Origin: Unio delphinus
Lineage: Eukaryota > Mollusca > Bivalvia > Unionida > Unionidae
DNA: 64,000 nucleotides
Direction: 5' to 3'
NCBI GenBank assembly: GCA_029339505.1
Contig: JAQISU010000115.1
Coordinates: forward strand, 12,659,001-12,723,000
Numbering within the stretch: the first letter of the stretch is position 1; each line of letters begins with the position of its first letter. Of this stretch, positions 1-52,220 are shown piece by piece. Both the position numbers and the translations under genes were made by a program. A model generated the notes under the pieces. The model was given only the letters and a program-made list of their open reading frames with translations. It made no database searches and was not told the origin of the DNA.

Positions 1-85
1 TTTTAACTTCAAGTTAAGTTTACAAACTGATCATATTCCTCAGTCATCGTGTGAAGGACCAGTGCTTATGACTTCATGGTGGCAG

Positions 86-123
86 ATAATAAATAATAAT
101 AATAAATAATAATAATAAATAAT
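86..123. repeat. (TAA)n microsatellite
   Basis: Imperfect ataat/aataa run left of the PHF21 3' end. Confidence 0.9.
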
Positions 124-427
124 ATGTATCGAAATGTTCCTCTTTATATTAGTGCCTGATTTCTCTGAGGTTTTTCATTCAATGCAAATCTGAAAACAAA
201 TTTATGATTTTAAAAAATGATAAAAGCAATTTACTAGAACAGATGACATATTTCTTGCTGCCTGATAAAATAAAAATAAAAAACAATAGAAATAAAAGTG
301 ATTTGAAGACCACATGTGGAAAATTACTCATTTTAAATACTGATACAAAATAAAAAAAACTTGCTCTTGTCAAAACTATCAAGTCCAAACTAATATCTTC
401 TTGTTGGACAGAGTTTATATAATTATT

Positions 428-600
428 TCAGTTGCAAGTTTTGAACATTCAGTTGAATCTTTTGAACTTCCTGTTGCTTCTTCTTTTGAACTTCCTGTTG
501 CTTCTTTTAAACTTCCTGTTGCTTATTTTGAACCTCCTGTTGCTTCTTCTTTTGAACTTCCTGTTGCTTCTTCTTTTGAACTTCCTATTGCTTCTTGAAC
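428..600. repeat. Short tandem repeat, gaacttcctgttgcttcttc type
   Basis: About seven imperfect 18-30-nt units built on gaacttcctgttgcttctt. It lies downstream of the PHF21 stop codon. The Leu-rich or Phe-rich frames here are products of the repeat. Confidence 0.85.
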
Positions 601-1222
601 TTCATCCTTTAGAAGAGGAATCTTCTAATTCCTTGGAATCAAGGTGGAAACAAGTCAACATAATATATTCATGAACAATCAAGGGTATAACAGTATTGAA
701 AATTGATATTTGACTGTTGCTTGTCAATCCTTTTTCTTAATTATCCTTTGGTATACAAGTTGACTCCGTAAATGTTTGTGATATTATTTAAATTGGTCAA
801 GTGTATCACACAAAAATGACCATTATACAAAGCATACACAAGCTTATTATGAGCAATGTAATTGGACAAGGCTTAAAAATGTATTTTTATCACAGTCACA
901 ATCTGCGTAAAAACAAAACTGCTTTTGGAGTAAAATGATTTGGTCTAGTGTGGTCCAATATGGGAGGCTGCTGAATGTGCAGCATCACAAAGCCAATGTA
1001 AAACATGTGCAGAAATTGACGATGGTGATGAATGACACTTCAATGCATTTAAGACAACAGCTTCAATGAACTGGAAATGTACAATAATTCAGTGAATTAA
1101 TTTTGATTGATCCTTGACAAAGTATTATTTTCATGTATCTGGTTTTATCCTGAAAATATTTTTTGTCAACTAATGCTTGATACCTTTTGTTTTGTTGAGT
1201 ATATGACAAATGTGTTAGCTGA

Positions 1223-41025
<39,803 letters not shown>

Positions 41026-41569
41026 CCTAAGTTGTTTATTGATATGCCTGGGTCCTGATACTGGTGTAATCCTTTTTTTCCCCTGTCAATCCATTACTTG
41101 ATTACTGTACCCTTAAGTTTTTCATTTCGTCGTTGTTCCAAACATAGGACTTGATAATTTCCTACGCCTAGTCAGTTTTTTATAAGTATTATTTAATTTA
41201 TAAATAGAGCTCTACAGTGCTAATATTTTAAGTTCTATTTCAATATTATGTATAAAATTAAACTGTATCATTACTTTGTTTATAATCAAGCAACGATGAA
41301 ATAATAACAGGAACTACTTTTTTAGTGAATATGTAGAATGAAAGAGCGATAAGGTCTAAGGTGCTCTATTAAATTCCCGGATGTAACAGAATAGCAACAC
41401 GAGAAAACTTCAAAAAAGATCAACGATTTCGTTTTCTTGGTAAATGAAAACAAAAATGTCACATCAAGCTATTTCATTAAGTGACAAGTTTTAAATGAAA
41501 TGGAAGTGTAGCAGTGGTCAGTGTTTACTTTTCGAAAGGACATACTTTTCAGAAGCATCTTAAAATGAC

Positions 41570-41625
41570 ATGCCTTCCTGTCCCCCCTCCCCGCTTTGAC
41601 CAGTACTGAACCTTACCTGTAATGT
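41570..41625 (-). promoter_or_regulatory. Possible PHF21 5' region (GC-rich patch and donor-like site)
   Basis: On the minus strand, a G-rich stretch GCGGGGAGGGGGGACAGG, rare in this AT-rich window, lies about 550 nt upstream of the PHF21 start codon. A donor-like CAG|gtaagg lies at about 41617. This could be a promoter or a 5' UTR exon. No TATA or initiator was established. Confidence 0.2.
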
Positions 41626-43504
41626 TAACAGCTCCATGCTCAAACATTTACCTAGTTCAGACAGGCATTCCAACTCTTACTCGGTATTTATATCAGAGAA
41701 ACACAACATACTTAAACATTGTTGCATACAACATGTGTATTATTGCATTGTTATTATAAGTTGATCACAACTTGTTCTAGTACAAGTCACATTGGTCATA
41801 TATGCGCATTTTTTTCATTTTAAGTTAAATATTGATTGTTCTTTTAAAATTTAACACTAATTTTCTTTAACCAAAGTCAATTCAATCCTGATTATTCACC
41901 CTAACTGTCACCAAGAAACTTCCAGATCAAAATTATCGCTATGGACTTTTACAATGGTGGCCATGTACTAAACTTGTGTCAGAATAAGAGTGCGTCAGGT
42001 GAAATTGGCACAGATGATGGGTCGTAAGAATTTGTTTATCAATATTATGTACAGCTTTCATTGTGACATCACAGCATGCATCATTCAATCTGTATTGTAC
42101 TGGATCTAACCTTTAGGTTCATTTCATCAAAAAATGGCTACATACTTTTAACATTAATTTTGCCATACTAAGCACTTGGGACATCTAATACGTGATCTTC
42201 TAAAGGAATATGGATGAATATAAATCCAAATAACGTGAATACTTGCCACTGAAAGGTATGTAGAATCAGATTCTTAAAATGAAACCTAGTTTGTGATTAA
42301 TACCTACATGACCAGTGGGCCTTGTACTTTACAAGTTAATTTTGACACTTTGGTAAAATTACACCATCATGACCAATTTGACCATGTATTTTTCAGTATG
42401 ACTTTATATGAGCACATAAAAAACTATTGTTCTGGCTGATGGGGTCTATTATATATAGGTAATATACCTTTGTTTCGTAGATATCTGAAACTCAAGTTAC
42501 AATTCTACCATGTAATCAGTGGGCAGATTTGCATGAGGTAATTAGCATATTTGTATGCTGCCACCTGATACCAACACATTGTTCACTCATGAGAGTAAAC
42601 TTCGTAATTCACTCAGATTATCAGGTTGCATGCAAGTAATTAAAAATTTATTTAGACTAACCTTTGTTTTTTTTATGGTAAATGCTATAATCCCTCTTCT
42701 GTTGATCCATTGCATTAAATCATTGAGAACACACACCATTTGAGTATTAATCCTGTGTAATCACTAGGTCTTGTCCTTGGATTTGAATTGCTGAATTGAA
42801 TGTGAATTCGGCAGTTCTCTGATATAGGCTTTGCAGTACTATTGTAATAGGATGCTTGTGCCTTAAGATGATGCTGCTTTCCATGTATTGTCTCCACTTC
42901 ATATATGAGGTTATCTCCAATTTCCATATACCCATAATTGCTCAATTTGTATAGCTGGTATTTGTCACATAATGTTGCAACTGCTGTACTTTAGGTATAA
43001 ATAGTTAAATCCAGATTCAGATTAAATTGACTTGTGTTTATGCAGATTCCAAAATATTTAGCAATGTTTTCCTCCTGAGGTCAGCTCTTGTGTCAGTTTC
43101 ATATTGAATTGACTTGTGTATTTACTCAGGACTCAAAATGTTTCCTATAAAGCAATATTTTCTTACAGGTCCTGAGGCCAGCTATTGTCTTAGTGCACTA
43201 TCAATGTCCTTTCCTATTGGTTCAGCAGTGTTCAGTAGCAACTGAAGCACGTCATACTTTGTAGTTTCCCTTTACATTTTTTATATTGAAAATGCCTTTT
43301 ATTGAACCAGTGTTGCATTAAAAGGGACAAGTCAATTCTTATTCATTTAACTTGAAACATCTTGAGCAACATAATAGCAGTTTTTCAAACAAGATCATTT
43401 TTGCAGAAATAATTTTTTTAGTCAGTCTTTAATTTTATCTTGTCTACACCAAGGAAGAACCCTATTTTTAATCAAAGACTCAAAAGCCATCATGACCGTG
43501 TTTG

Positions 43505-43758
43505 CAGTTGTTGTGTTTATTGCGCCATTTTTTAACACATGATTGGCCATACATGGTGGCCAGTATTAATGGTGGAGTAAGAACCCAGGAACTACCACCA
43601 CCCCCCACGAAAGAACCACTGACCCACTTGAAGCTACTGGCAAGCTTTCTCACATACCCACATTGGCTGAATTTAGACCGGAACCCACTCAGACAGCGGT
43701 GAGATGGCAGTGATCCGTAACAGAGAGCATTTTAGACCACTTGACCACTCTGGGCTCC
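43505..43758 (-). mobile_element. SINE family A, full length
   Basis: Same head and tail as the 17-kb copy. Flanked by 12-bp repeats tgaccgtgtttg and tgaccatgtttg (43493-43504, 43759-43770; one mismatch), so somewhat older. The plus-strand frame at 43502-43702 is SINE sequence. Confidence 0.9.
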
Positions 43759-44692
43759 TGACCATGTTTGATCCCTTTATTACTTTTAATACCCCAATAA
43801 ACATCCTGCATTTTTCATTAACTCCAGACTACAACAATAAAATAGTCTATTTAGAGCTTGTTGTCTATACATGCAAGCCTTAATCACATTGCTCCACCAC
43901 ACATAATTTTGCCAGTTGCAAGAATTTGGATACCCACTGAACTGGTTCTGACCAGTTTCTGTACTGTACATTAATATTCAAAATTGTATTTTGTCCTACC
44001 TCTGGCAGAATCACATGTATGATAAAGTCAAGTGAGCACTAATTACAAGTAATGCGGAAAATCTGTTTCACATTTATAGGTCATATGCTTTTCTTTGTAC
44101 ACAAAGTTTACAGCTTTTGATAGAAGTATGATAAGTAGATTATCTTCATAAGGGTAAGGGTCATACATGGGGTGAAATAGTAATAATTTACCAGTCTTTC
44201 AACATCTTGAAAATAAATGTATGCATTTTATTGCAGTTTTATCAAGCAAATCTGAAATTAGAGGTGCCCCAGGTGCTAGGCTTTCAGATTTGTTTGGATC
44301 ACACTCTGTCCTCCAAATTTGCGGAATGCACACATTTTAGAGGGACAGAGAAAACATATAGATATACATGTAGTACTTGATGCATAGTATTTTTAGTTGA
44401 CAGTCTTTGTCACCTTATCATTGTCCTCTACACTGAACTATTATCTCTTCGTTGAATTTTTCATCATTATTGTAATACATGTTTTATCAGGTGCTCATGG
44501 AAACATTAACTTATTGGAGTATATTGATCACCTGAAATGAGCTGTATTTCAGAATTTTCCGTTCTGGATCGTGCTGTCATTTAACTCATTTGTCATTTGA
44601 ATTTACCCAAAATGTAGTATTATAATTTCTGTTTTTCTATTTAAAAAAATCTTCAAATTACTAATTCATTGATTAAGTTTATATCACATAAA

Positions 44693-44932
44693 GGGGCCCC
44701 AAGTGGTCTAAAGCGCTCTCCGCTACAGATCACTGCCATCTCACTTCTGTCTGCGTGGGGTAGAGTCTAAGATTCGGCTAATGTAGTTATGTGAGAAAGC
44801 TTGCCAGTAGCTTCTCGTGTGTCGGTGGTTCTTTCTGTGGGTTTTCCGGGGTTTTTCCTCCACCAAGAATACTGGCCGCCATGTATAGCCTATCGTGTGC
44901 TTAAAAATGGCGTTAAGCCCTAGTATAACAAG
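44693..44932 (+). mobile_element. SINE family A, full length
   Basis: Head ggggccccaagtggtctaaa, B-box region tggggtagagtctaag, tail ggttttccggggtttttcct to the end. Flanked by a perfect 13-bp direct repeat tatatcacataaa (44680-44692, 44933-44945). The 71-codon minus-strand frame here is SINE sequence. Confidence 0.92.
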
Positions 44933-45394
44933 TATATCACATAAATTGAGCCCCATTTGTCATTAATTTAGTATTGAAATAAACAAAGGTGTGCCTCAGC
45001 CTTGAAAACACACTACAAAATTGCAAACACATTGTAATTTGGCTGACTACCAAAAGCCATGATTGTATTGATTATCAGATATGTTTTAAATGAATATTAA
45101 TTAATTTTTAGAGATTTTATCTCTTTTTAGCAACTTTGTCATTTGCATTATGCTATCATAGATGTTGATTGACATGTACATAATAGGTAGTAGTTTGTTA
45201 TTATTTTAAGGAAACCATCAGACAACTTGAGTAAAAAGAAAGGGAGTTAATGCCCATGATTTGCCATGCTTGGATACTGCATATTCTCAGAAGAAAGAAA
45301 TCATTTAGAAATTGGATAAGATCTCATGAGTTAGATTATAAGCAAGATCCATGGTGAAATATTGCCATGTCACCACATTGGGTATCATAATCAC

Positions 45395-46097
45395 TAGTGT
45401 TGTTCCAATTATCGATTATAATCGATCATCAATTATTTGAGCAGATAATCGATTGTGAACTCCATAATCGATTGTGTGTAAAGGGAGACTACTTTTTAGA
45501 TGTATGCAAAGCACAAAGGTTAGTAAAACACCCAGCTACAAAAGTTGACTTGAAATTTATTAATTCCCTTCACAACTACAAATATGAAACCTTATGATTC
45601 ATAATTAGGAACATAGTCATTATTACATGGTCAAGTTGTTAAATTGTTGAGTTAATACATTTAAGCACATTTTGTTGATTTGTTTCAGTCAAATTGCAAC
45701 ATCTTTTGTAGTATTTATAAACAATGACAAACATGAAAAACATGTCCTTCTATACTTTAAATTATAGACACATCACATGTGAACAAAAGAATTTCAGAGG
45801 ATTGTAGCAGTATTTCAGTTACATATGACGGATCAGCCATAAAAAGTTGGGTTAATATAACAAAGTTGTAGAACAAAAGTAACACAATATAATATTATTG
45901 TCAGGTTAAAGTATACATGTCATTAATTTGAATGAGATTACACCTGTATATTTATAAACATATGGAACTCTAGATCAAAGATATAACTGTTTAACAAAAA
46001 TTAAAATTTGCTCTTAGTAACCGATTATAATCAATGATCAGTTGGTTAAAGGGGAACCGATTATCGATTATGAATTTCTTACTGATTCCCATCACTA
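45395..46097. mobile_element. Non-autonomous hAT-type element, 703 bp
   Basis: Flanked by a perfect 8-bp direct repeat ataatcac (45387-45394 and 46098-46105). Ends TAGTGTTGTTCC and, reverse-complemented from the right, TAGTGATGGGAATC, each followed by sequence rich in attatcgattataatcg. An 8-bp duplication and TAGTG ends fit the hAT superfamily. There is no transposase frame, so it would need a transposase in trans. Confidence 0.88.
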
Positions 46098-48805
46098 ATA
46101 ATCACACTATGTAATATTTTGTATTTGCCAAAGGACATTTTTTCCCCGCACAATAAATTTATTGAAATTAGTATGGGATTAATACTAACAAAGTGTATCA
46201 CATTGTACCTTCTGCAGGTGCTAAACAAAACAACTGTTACACTTGTTTTTGGTAGTGGAAAAAAAAAAGCTAGTGATAGCATCCATACCATTTGATAAAC
46301 ACTGAACACCTTTACACAGTGACAGACTCGTGCAGTTTAAAATCTGCCTCTTGTCCAATTCTGTGCTAACTTTTTTAATTTGATTGGAAGATTTAATTGA
46401 TGATTACATATATCAGCATAAAAATGGACATTTCAGACTCGTTCCATGATTTAAGTACTTCATTGATCATTAATAACAACTTGAAGTTTCTTCATGTCTA
46501 CTTTGATTTGTATTTGCTTGGAAGAGTTTTCATGCCAATACGTTTGTGTGCTATGCATGGATTAAGTGATTCATAGTTATTGTTTATTCTGATAATGGCA
46601 CCAATTAGAATTTAAGACTGTAACTTTGACCCATGTAGACAAGATATGAATCAACAGAGAATTTCAGTGTAAAAGTAGTTATTAAATGATGAATAAGTAC
46701 TTCATTATACACAGGGAACAGTCTTGTAATGTCTGTGACAGCTGTCTTTGATGAATTCTTAATTTAATGAATATGAATGTACTAAGAGATATTCATATTG
46801 ATTCTTGACCACTTGTATCGAAAAGGATATTAGTCATAACACCAGTAGAAATTAAAGCCACCTTTAAAGTACATTGAAATCTCTTAGGGCACAAATTTTA
46901 TCATCTGTTTGGATTCCCTTTCCACTTTGTATGGTCTGCAAAATGTTGTTACTAGGTAAATCTGGAACTCCAAATTTCATGGAAAAATGTGTACCATACT
47001 TCTAATTTGGATCCATGAAATTCCAACGGTAGAGTCTTTGGTTTGCAATTTTCTTGTTTTATTTGATCTGTTTCAGTCCGCAAATCAGGTATTGGTCATG
47101 TAGTTTCTGCGAATTAGACAGTACAAGTAATTTAGAGTATTGAGATGAAGCCACGTAGATTTGATTGAAGCAGACAAGGAGATTAGGACATGTTTTGTTG
47201 TGTCTTATGGTCATTTGGATCAAAAGACTAATTGATAAGCATTGGACAGCTGACTTTTAATTTGTCATATTTTAAATCATTCTGTGATGTTTGGATTTTA
47301 TGGTACGTCATATATAAAAAAAAACATTGCCTTGAATTTGCATTGTCACAGGAATATTAACTTGCTTGTTAATCATCATAAATCATCAGATTAGATACTG
47401 TTTGGTTTCCTGCACGAATATGCTTTTGCTTTTGAGTGATAAACACGTGTACTTTGATGATAGCCTTAAATAATTTATTTTGGTGCTAAGACTGCAGATG
47501 AGTTTAATTTTCACAGGACTGGCTGACAGAAATTAGTTAATATATAGTATCAAGTTTTGATAAAGAAAGAGAACACCAATGAGCCTACAAGATTTATTGA
47601 GTGTATTATGCAATAAAATATTCCCATAAAACATGAAAACAAGGAAACATTATTAGCTTTATGCACATGGTTATTATAGAAAAACTCAATGGCAATCCAT
47701 GGAACACTAAACTTGCAGAGTTCAACATTTATATGGTTTGAAATCACATGGAATAATTTATTAGCTGTTCAAGCTAAGGACAAGGGGACATCTGTGACAG
47801 TCAGCATAGAAAAGTGTAATTAATAGATTAGTAGAGAAATTGGAAGAGGCAGATAAATGCAAAATAATCCCAAATCAGGACCGTGTTTTACCTTGCTTTG
47901 GAAGATAAGCCACTGTACCACTTCAGCAAATTAACTGACTTGCAGGTTACATTTTTAAATCTCATTTACTATATTGTTTTAGAACAATAACAGGTTTGAA
48001 CACTTGGGCTCACATGTAGTATTAAACAATACTTAATAGCTGGGCAGCAGGTTCAGAGATTTAACAGTCTTACTTCAGCCGTCTGCTGGAAAATGTTAGT
48101 ACCAATTATAGACGAGACATGTGACATTAAGAAGCCAAATGTATATGTGAAGTTTTTGTCAGCAGACTCCAAAGATCCAAAGATTCACTTCCTCGACTGT
48201 TTTGCTGTTCCTTGTATCAGAGATATTTTTAACAAAAGTGAATCTCAGTGAAAAAGCTTGCAAAGTTAGTTTGTGATGTCTTTAAAGTCATAACTTAAAC
48301 ATAGTGATGTTGGTGCAATGTTATTTCAAGAATTCTGTTCCAGGATTAAACAGGCACACAGGCTGGCAGGTAAGGTTGTTTCTTTATTCAAGGCCTTCCA
48401 GCTGATATTGAAGCAAGTAATACTCAGATGGGTGCTACAATGAACTGAAATCTATGAAAGCTGTGGATGAAATTAAATAAGTTGCAGATGGCTTTTCTTA
48501 GAGGCAGCCTTCCAGGCTTTGTCTGAGATCTACACTGTTCTTGAGAATATGGCAACCAAGAGCACACCAGAAGCAAAGATCTGTTCAGCAAAGTGAGGAA
48601 TATAACTTTGTTCTAACCATTGCCTTCATGAGAGATATGCTGTGTGGATGGGGTGTTGTATGCTAAGATCCAGTGTTACAAAACTTCTATTGATTACCTG
48701 ACTAGATTTATCTTACATTTGGAGCCATCATAGTTGCATTAGGATTCTGCAACAGTGTCCTCACATCTGCCTGCATTCCTAGATGTCATGAATAGATGCA
48801 TTCCT

Positions 48806-49130
48806 AGAGTATCACAAATAGACAAATGGAATATATTCATTCCCTGAGACTTGTCAATAGAAAAATGGAATATATTCATTCCCTGAGACTTGTCAATAGG
48901 CAGATGAAATATATTCATTCCCTGCAACTTGTCAATAGACAGATGAATATATTCATTCCCTGAGACTTGTCAATAGACAGATGGAATATATTCATTCCCT
49001 GAGACTTGTCAATAGACAGATGAATATATTCATTCCCTGAGATTTGTCAATAGACAAATGGAATATATTCATTCCCTGAGACTTATCAATTGACAGATGG
49101 AATATATTCATTCCCTGCGACTTTAGAGAC
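48806..49130. repeat. 39-nt minisatellite, about 8 copies
   Basis: Unit contains gacttgtcaatagacagatg followed by gaatatattcattccctga. Copies are nearly identical, with occasional 1-3-nt gaps. Between the two genes. Confidence 0.95.
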
Positions 49131-49947
49131 ATGTTCTAAAATTTATAAGAATGGAGTAGGATTATATCCATGTTTGAAATGGTGCTAAAATAACTTTCAG
49201 GCATGAATCTGCAGAATGCATGCTTGGTAGTGTACAGGAGGCATTGCTCTCTGGAATTCTGAGGTCTGTGTTAAATTATGCATACTTCCCATTTTAGGAT
49301 AAATAAAATTTCACCAACAGAGTCCTCATTACACAAGCTTTTCTTGTCAGAGAAATTCTTTTCTTTTATCCATTTCTACAAAGCAAGTATCATTGTGTAT
49401 TGTGCGAGCCTTCAGCAAAGTTCAAGTGATGTTAACGTGCAAGAATGATGTTTGGAGTAGCAAGTTGGGCGACCGCCTGAAGCCTCACTCTTGAGGGTGC
49501 CCCATGCTTTATGCCTAAAATCATCCTTATGAGTTTATCAAGCTCTTATATGGTCCTCACATGGTCTTGGTTGGCCATAGGCAGTGCTTACTCCTAACTC
49601 CGCCTCTGTTAATGGGATTAGGTGAAGCTAGATCTCAGCAGACAAGGGAATTAAGATGTAATTGATTGTATGTGTCTGATGATCATTTAAATCAGCAGTC
49701 TGATTAGATATTTATGTGCTTTGGCAACTCTCTTTTGATACGTACCACTCAGCAATTTGGATCCATCAGATTGTTGAAGGAATACACAATCTCATGTTAA
49801 TCGTCATAAAATTGGCTGTGTTTTTATCATGCCACCTGAATTATGCAATTAGACAATCTTATTGGGTAAAAAACAAGAAAGCATAATAGTATTAGCTTTG
49901 TTTTTGTGACTGAAAATTCAACATGACTGCATTAAGTTATAGGGCCA

Positions 49948-50130
49948 TTGATGTTTAAAGCAAGAAAAGAAATTTATGAAGTGATGGAAGAAGGTCTGGA
50001 ACTCATTGATTTAGTGTTTTTAAAAAACTGCTGTAAAGAAATTGTTAAAGTTGGTTTAATAAACAAGCGAGTGCAGTATGGTGTGTTGCTTCAAGATGAA
50101 ATTAAAAAAGTGAATCAAATGTGCCAGTAG
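49948..50130 (+). other. Unidentified 60-codon ORF
   Basis: Reads MMFKARKEIYEVMEEGLELI and then DLVFLKNCCKEIVKVGLINK to a TAG. Charged/hydrophobic alternation looks protein-like, unlike the repeat-derived frames elsewhere. Preceded by an acceptor-like gttatag near 49941. No family is recognised and no partner exons were found; it could be a terminal exon, a pseudogene fragment or chance. Confidence 0.25.
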
Positions 50131-52220
50131 CTTAAGTGAACACGCGAGTAATTTTACTGCTCCCTCATTAGTTACTTGAGCATATGATAACATGTTTTAT
50201 TGGTACAGATTTGTGTTGAAGTAAAACACGTTGTACAGTGCAGACCACAATGTTAAGGTAGCAAAAAAAGTCAAAAACAAATGAAATTATCTCATTTTTT
50301 TTATTACATAGTACAGTCTGTATTTCTATTTTTCCCACTAAAATGTTGCATGCTGTCCAAATTTACATAAACCGTGTTAACGACCATTGGGATCCTATAT
50401 GTATCATTGGAGTAATTTCTAATATATATGCCTTCATTGGACAGTAGCATTCTTAATTTTATGCACATTGCAGATATCATGTGTAATGGACACTTGTACA
50501 TGACTTGAATGTACTTCCTGGGGTGGTAAATATTGACTTTAAGGGAATATGATTTATATTTTGAGGATTTTAATTTGTTTTACTTACCGTCTTTTATGTT
50601 ATATACCTTTTACAGAATGTCAGCATCTTTACATTTTGTCTTGTAATACTGCATGTTTATGTAATAACAAATTGATCTTCAAAAAGTTTTTTGTTGCTTT
50701 TTTATCATTAGACTTGTAGAGTGTGTACATGTGTATGTATTTGAGAGATTACTCTATTTACTGATTATAAAGTGTACATTGCAAGCCACAGGCGATATTC
50801 CACTATGCTTTCTTTTTATCACCCAGGGGCCGTCTATGGTGAGATTTCCTCCTTTTATATGAGTACAATACAACACAATACAACGCTACACCAGTGACAG
50901 TGCTCGTGCTATTGAGTCATAAGTGAACATGTTTATGAAAGAAACTAATTGGCTTGTTCAAACTGTGTGAAAGGTCATGTTGGGTCAAAATGTCAATAAA
51001 AATTTACTTTCGCTTGCAGTGATTGGTTAAACATACTCGTGCGAATCAAGGAAATCTCAGACATGCGGCCATGAGTGATAAAGATGCATAACAGATGATC
51101 GCCCATGGCTTGCAATGATGTGAGATACAGTGGCAGAAGTGGTGGCCTTCCATGACAGGTTCTACTATGTGGTGTATGTTGTGTTTGTGTGTGTATATAG
51201 TCAGACTATACTGACCCTGATGACTTTTTACAGATAGAATAAAAAACGTTACATAAGCAAGTGGATGTGTTTTCAAGTTCCATAGACATACATTTTACCT
51301 AGTTGAAAAAGTTGAGGAATACGAAAGTTGGTTGAACTAAGGGAAAAATGAATAATAGCATGTTAATGTTGATCAAAATGGTTAATTATTTTAATATTTA
51401 ATAATTTTATTTAATTAATAGTTAATTATAGTTTGACTTTAATCTCTGGAACACTGTCAGTATAGGCACATTACCACACAACATTTATGCTGAATGTTAG
51501 ACATTGCTCCAAACCAACTAAAATACCTGGTAGACATCAATCATTGTATGACTGTTAACTTTCCTGTTAAGGCACTGGAGTTTGATTTCAGTTTATCTCA
51601 ATGAGATCTCCAGTCTGTTTAATAATAAAAAAAATTAGATTTCATAGAATTGTATAGATTAGTTTAATGGAATTTATAGTTTCTTTTTATAAGAAGTAAA
51701 TAATGTAAATTACATATCTGACTTTTCATAGTCAAAGCTTCTAAAAAAATAAAGTGTTGTCTATTTTGCCAGAAAAAAAGCTTGAGCGCCAATAAAATGT
51801 GGCATTTTCATTTTGAAGTTGTTGAAAAGACATTGGTGAAAGTGTTGAAAGACATTGATGAAGTATTAATTTTGGGCCCCTGCTAGGGTTCCATTTGGTC
51901 ACTCTGTCATATGTAGATCATCCGCTTAATTTTGTCAACAACAATAAACTTTGTGTACAAAGCAAACCTTGTTTTTTATGGATGGGTAGCTGCTCTTTGT
52001 ATTCTCTTCATTGGAGTCATATAACTAACAGTTACATGTCTTTCATCAATGGTAATGAGCTATTCATTGTCACAGTGGTGACTGGTAAATGCATTATTAT
52101 AGTGGGTGTTTCCTGTAGTTTTGACACAATTGCATAAGAACACAGTACTATGATATGAACTAATTACAAAACATGAAACTACTGTTATTAATGGCTGATA
52201 TTTTTTTTTAAAAGTCCAGT

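Noticed and set aside
401..674. Two overlapping plus-strand frames rich in Leu or Phe/Pro/Val
   Set aside because: They are translations of the gaacttcctgttgcttctt tandem repeat in two frames.
44741..44956. 71-codon minus-strand frame, and plus frames at 43502-43702 and 34956-35141
   Set aside because: They lie inside SINE family A copies.
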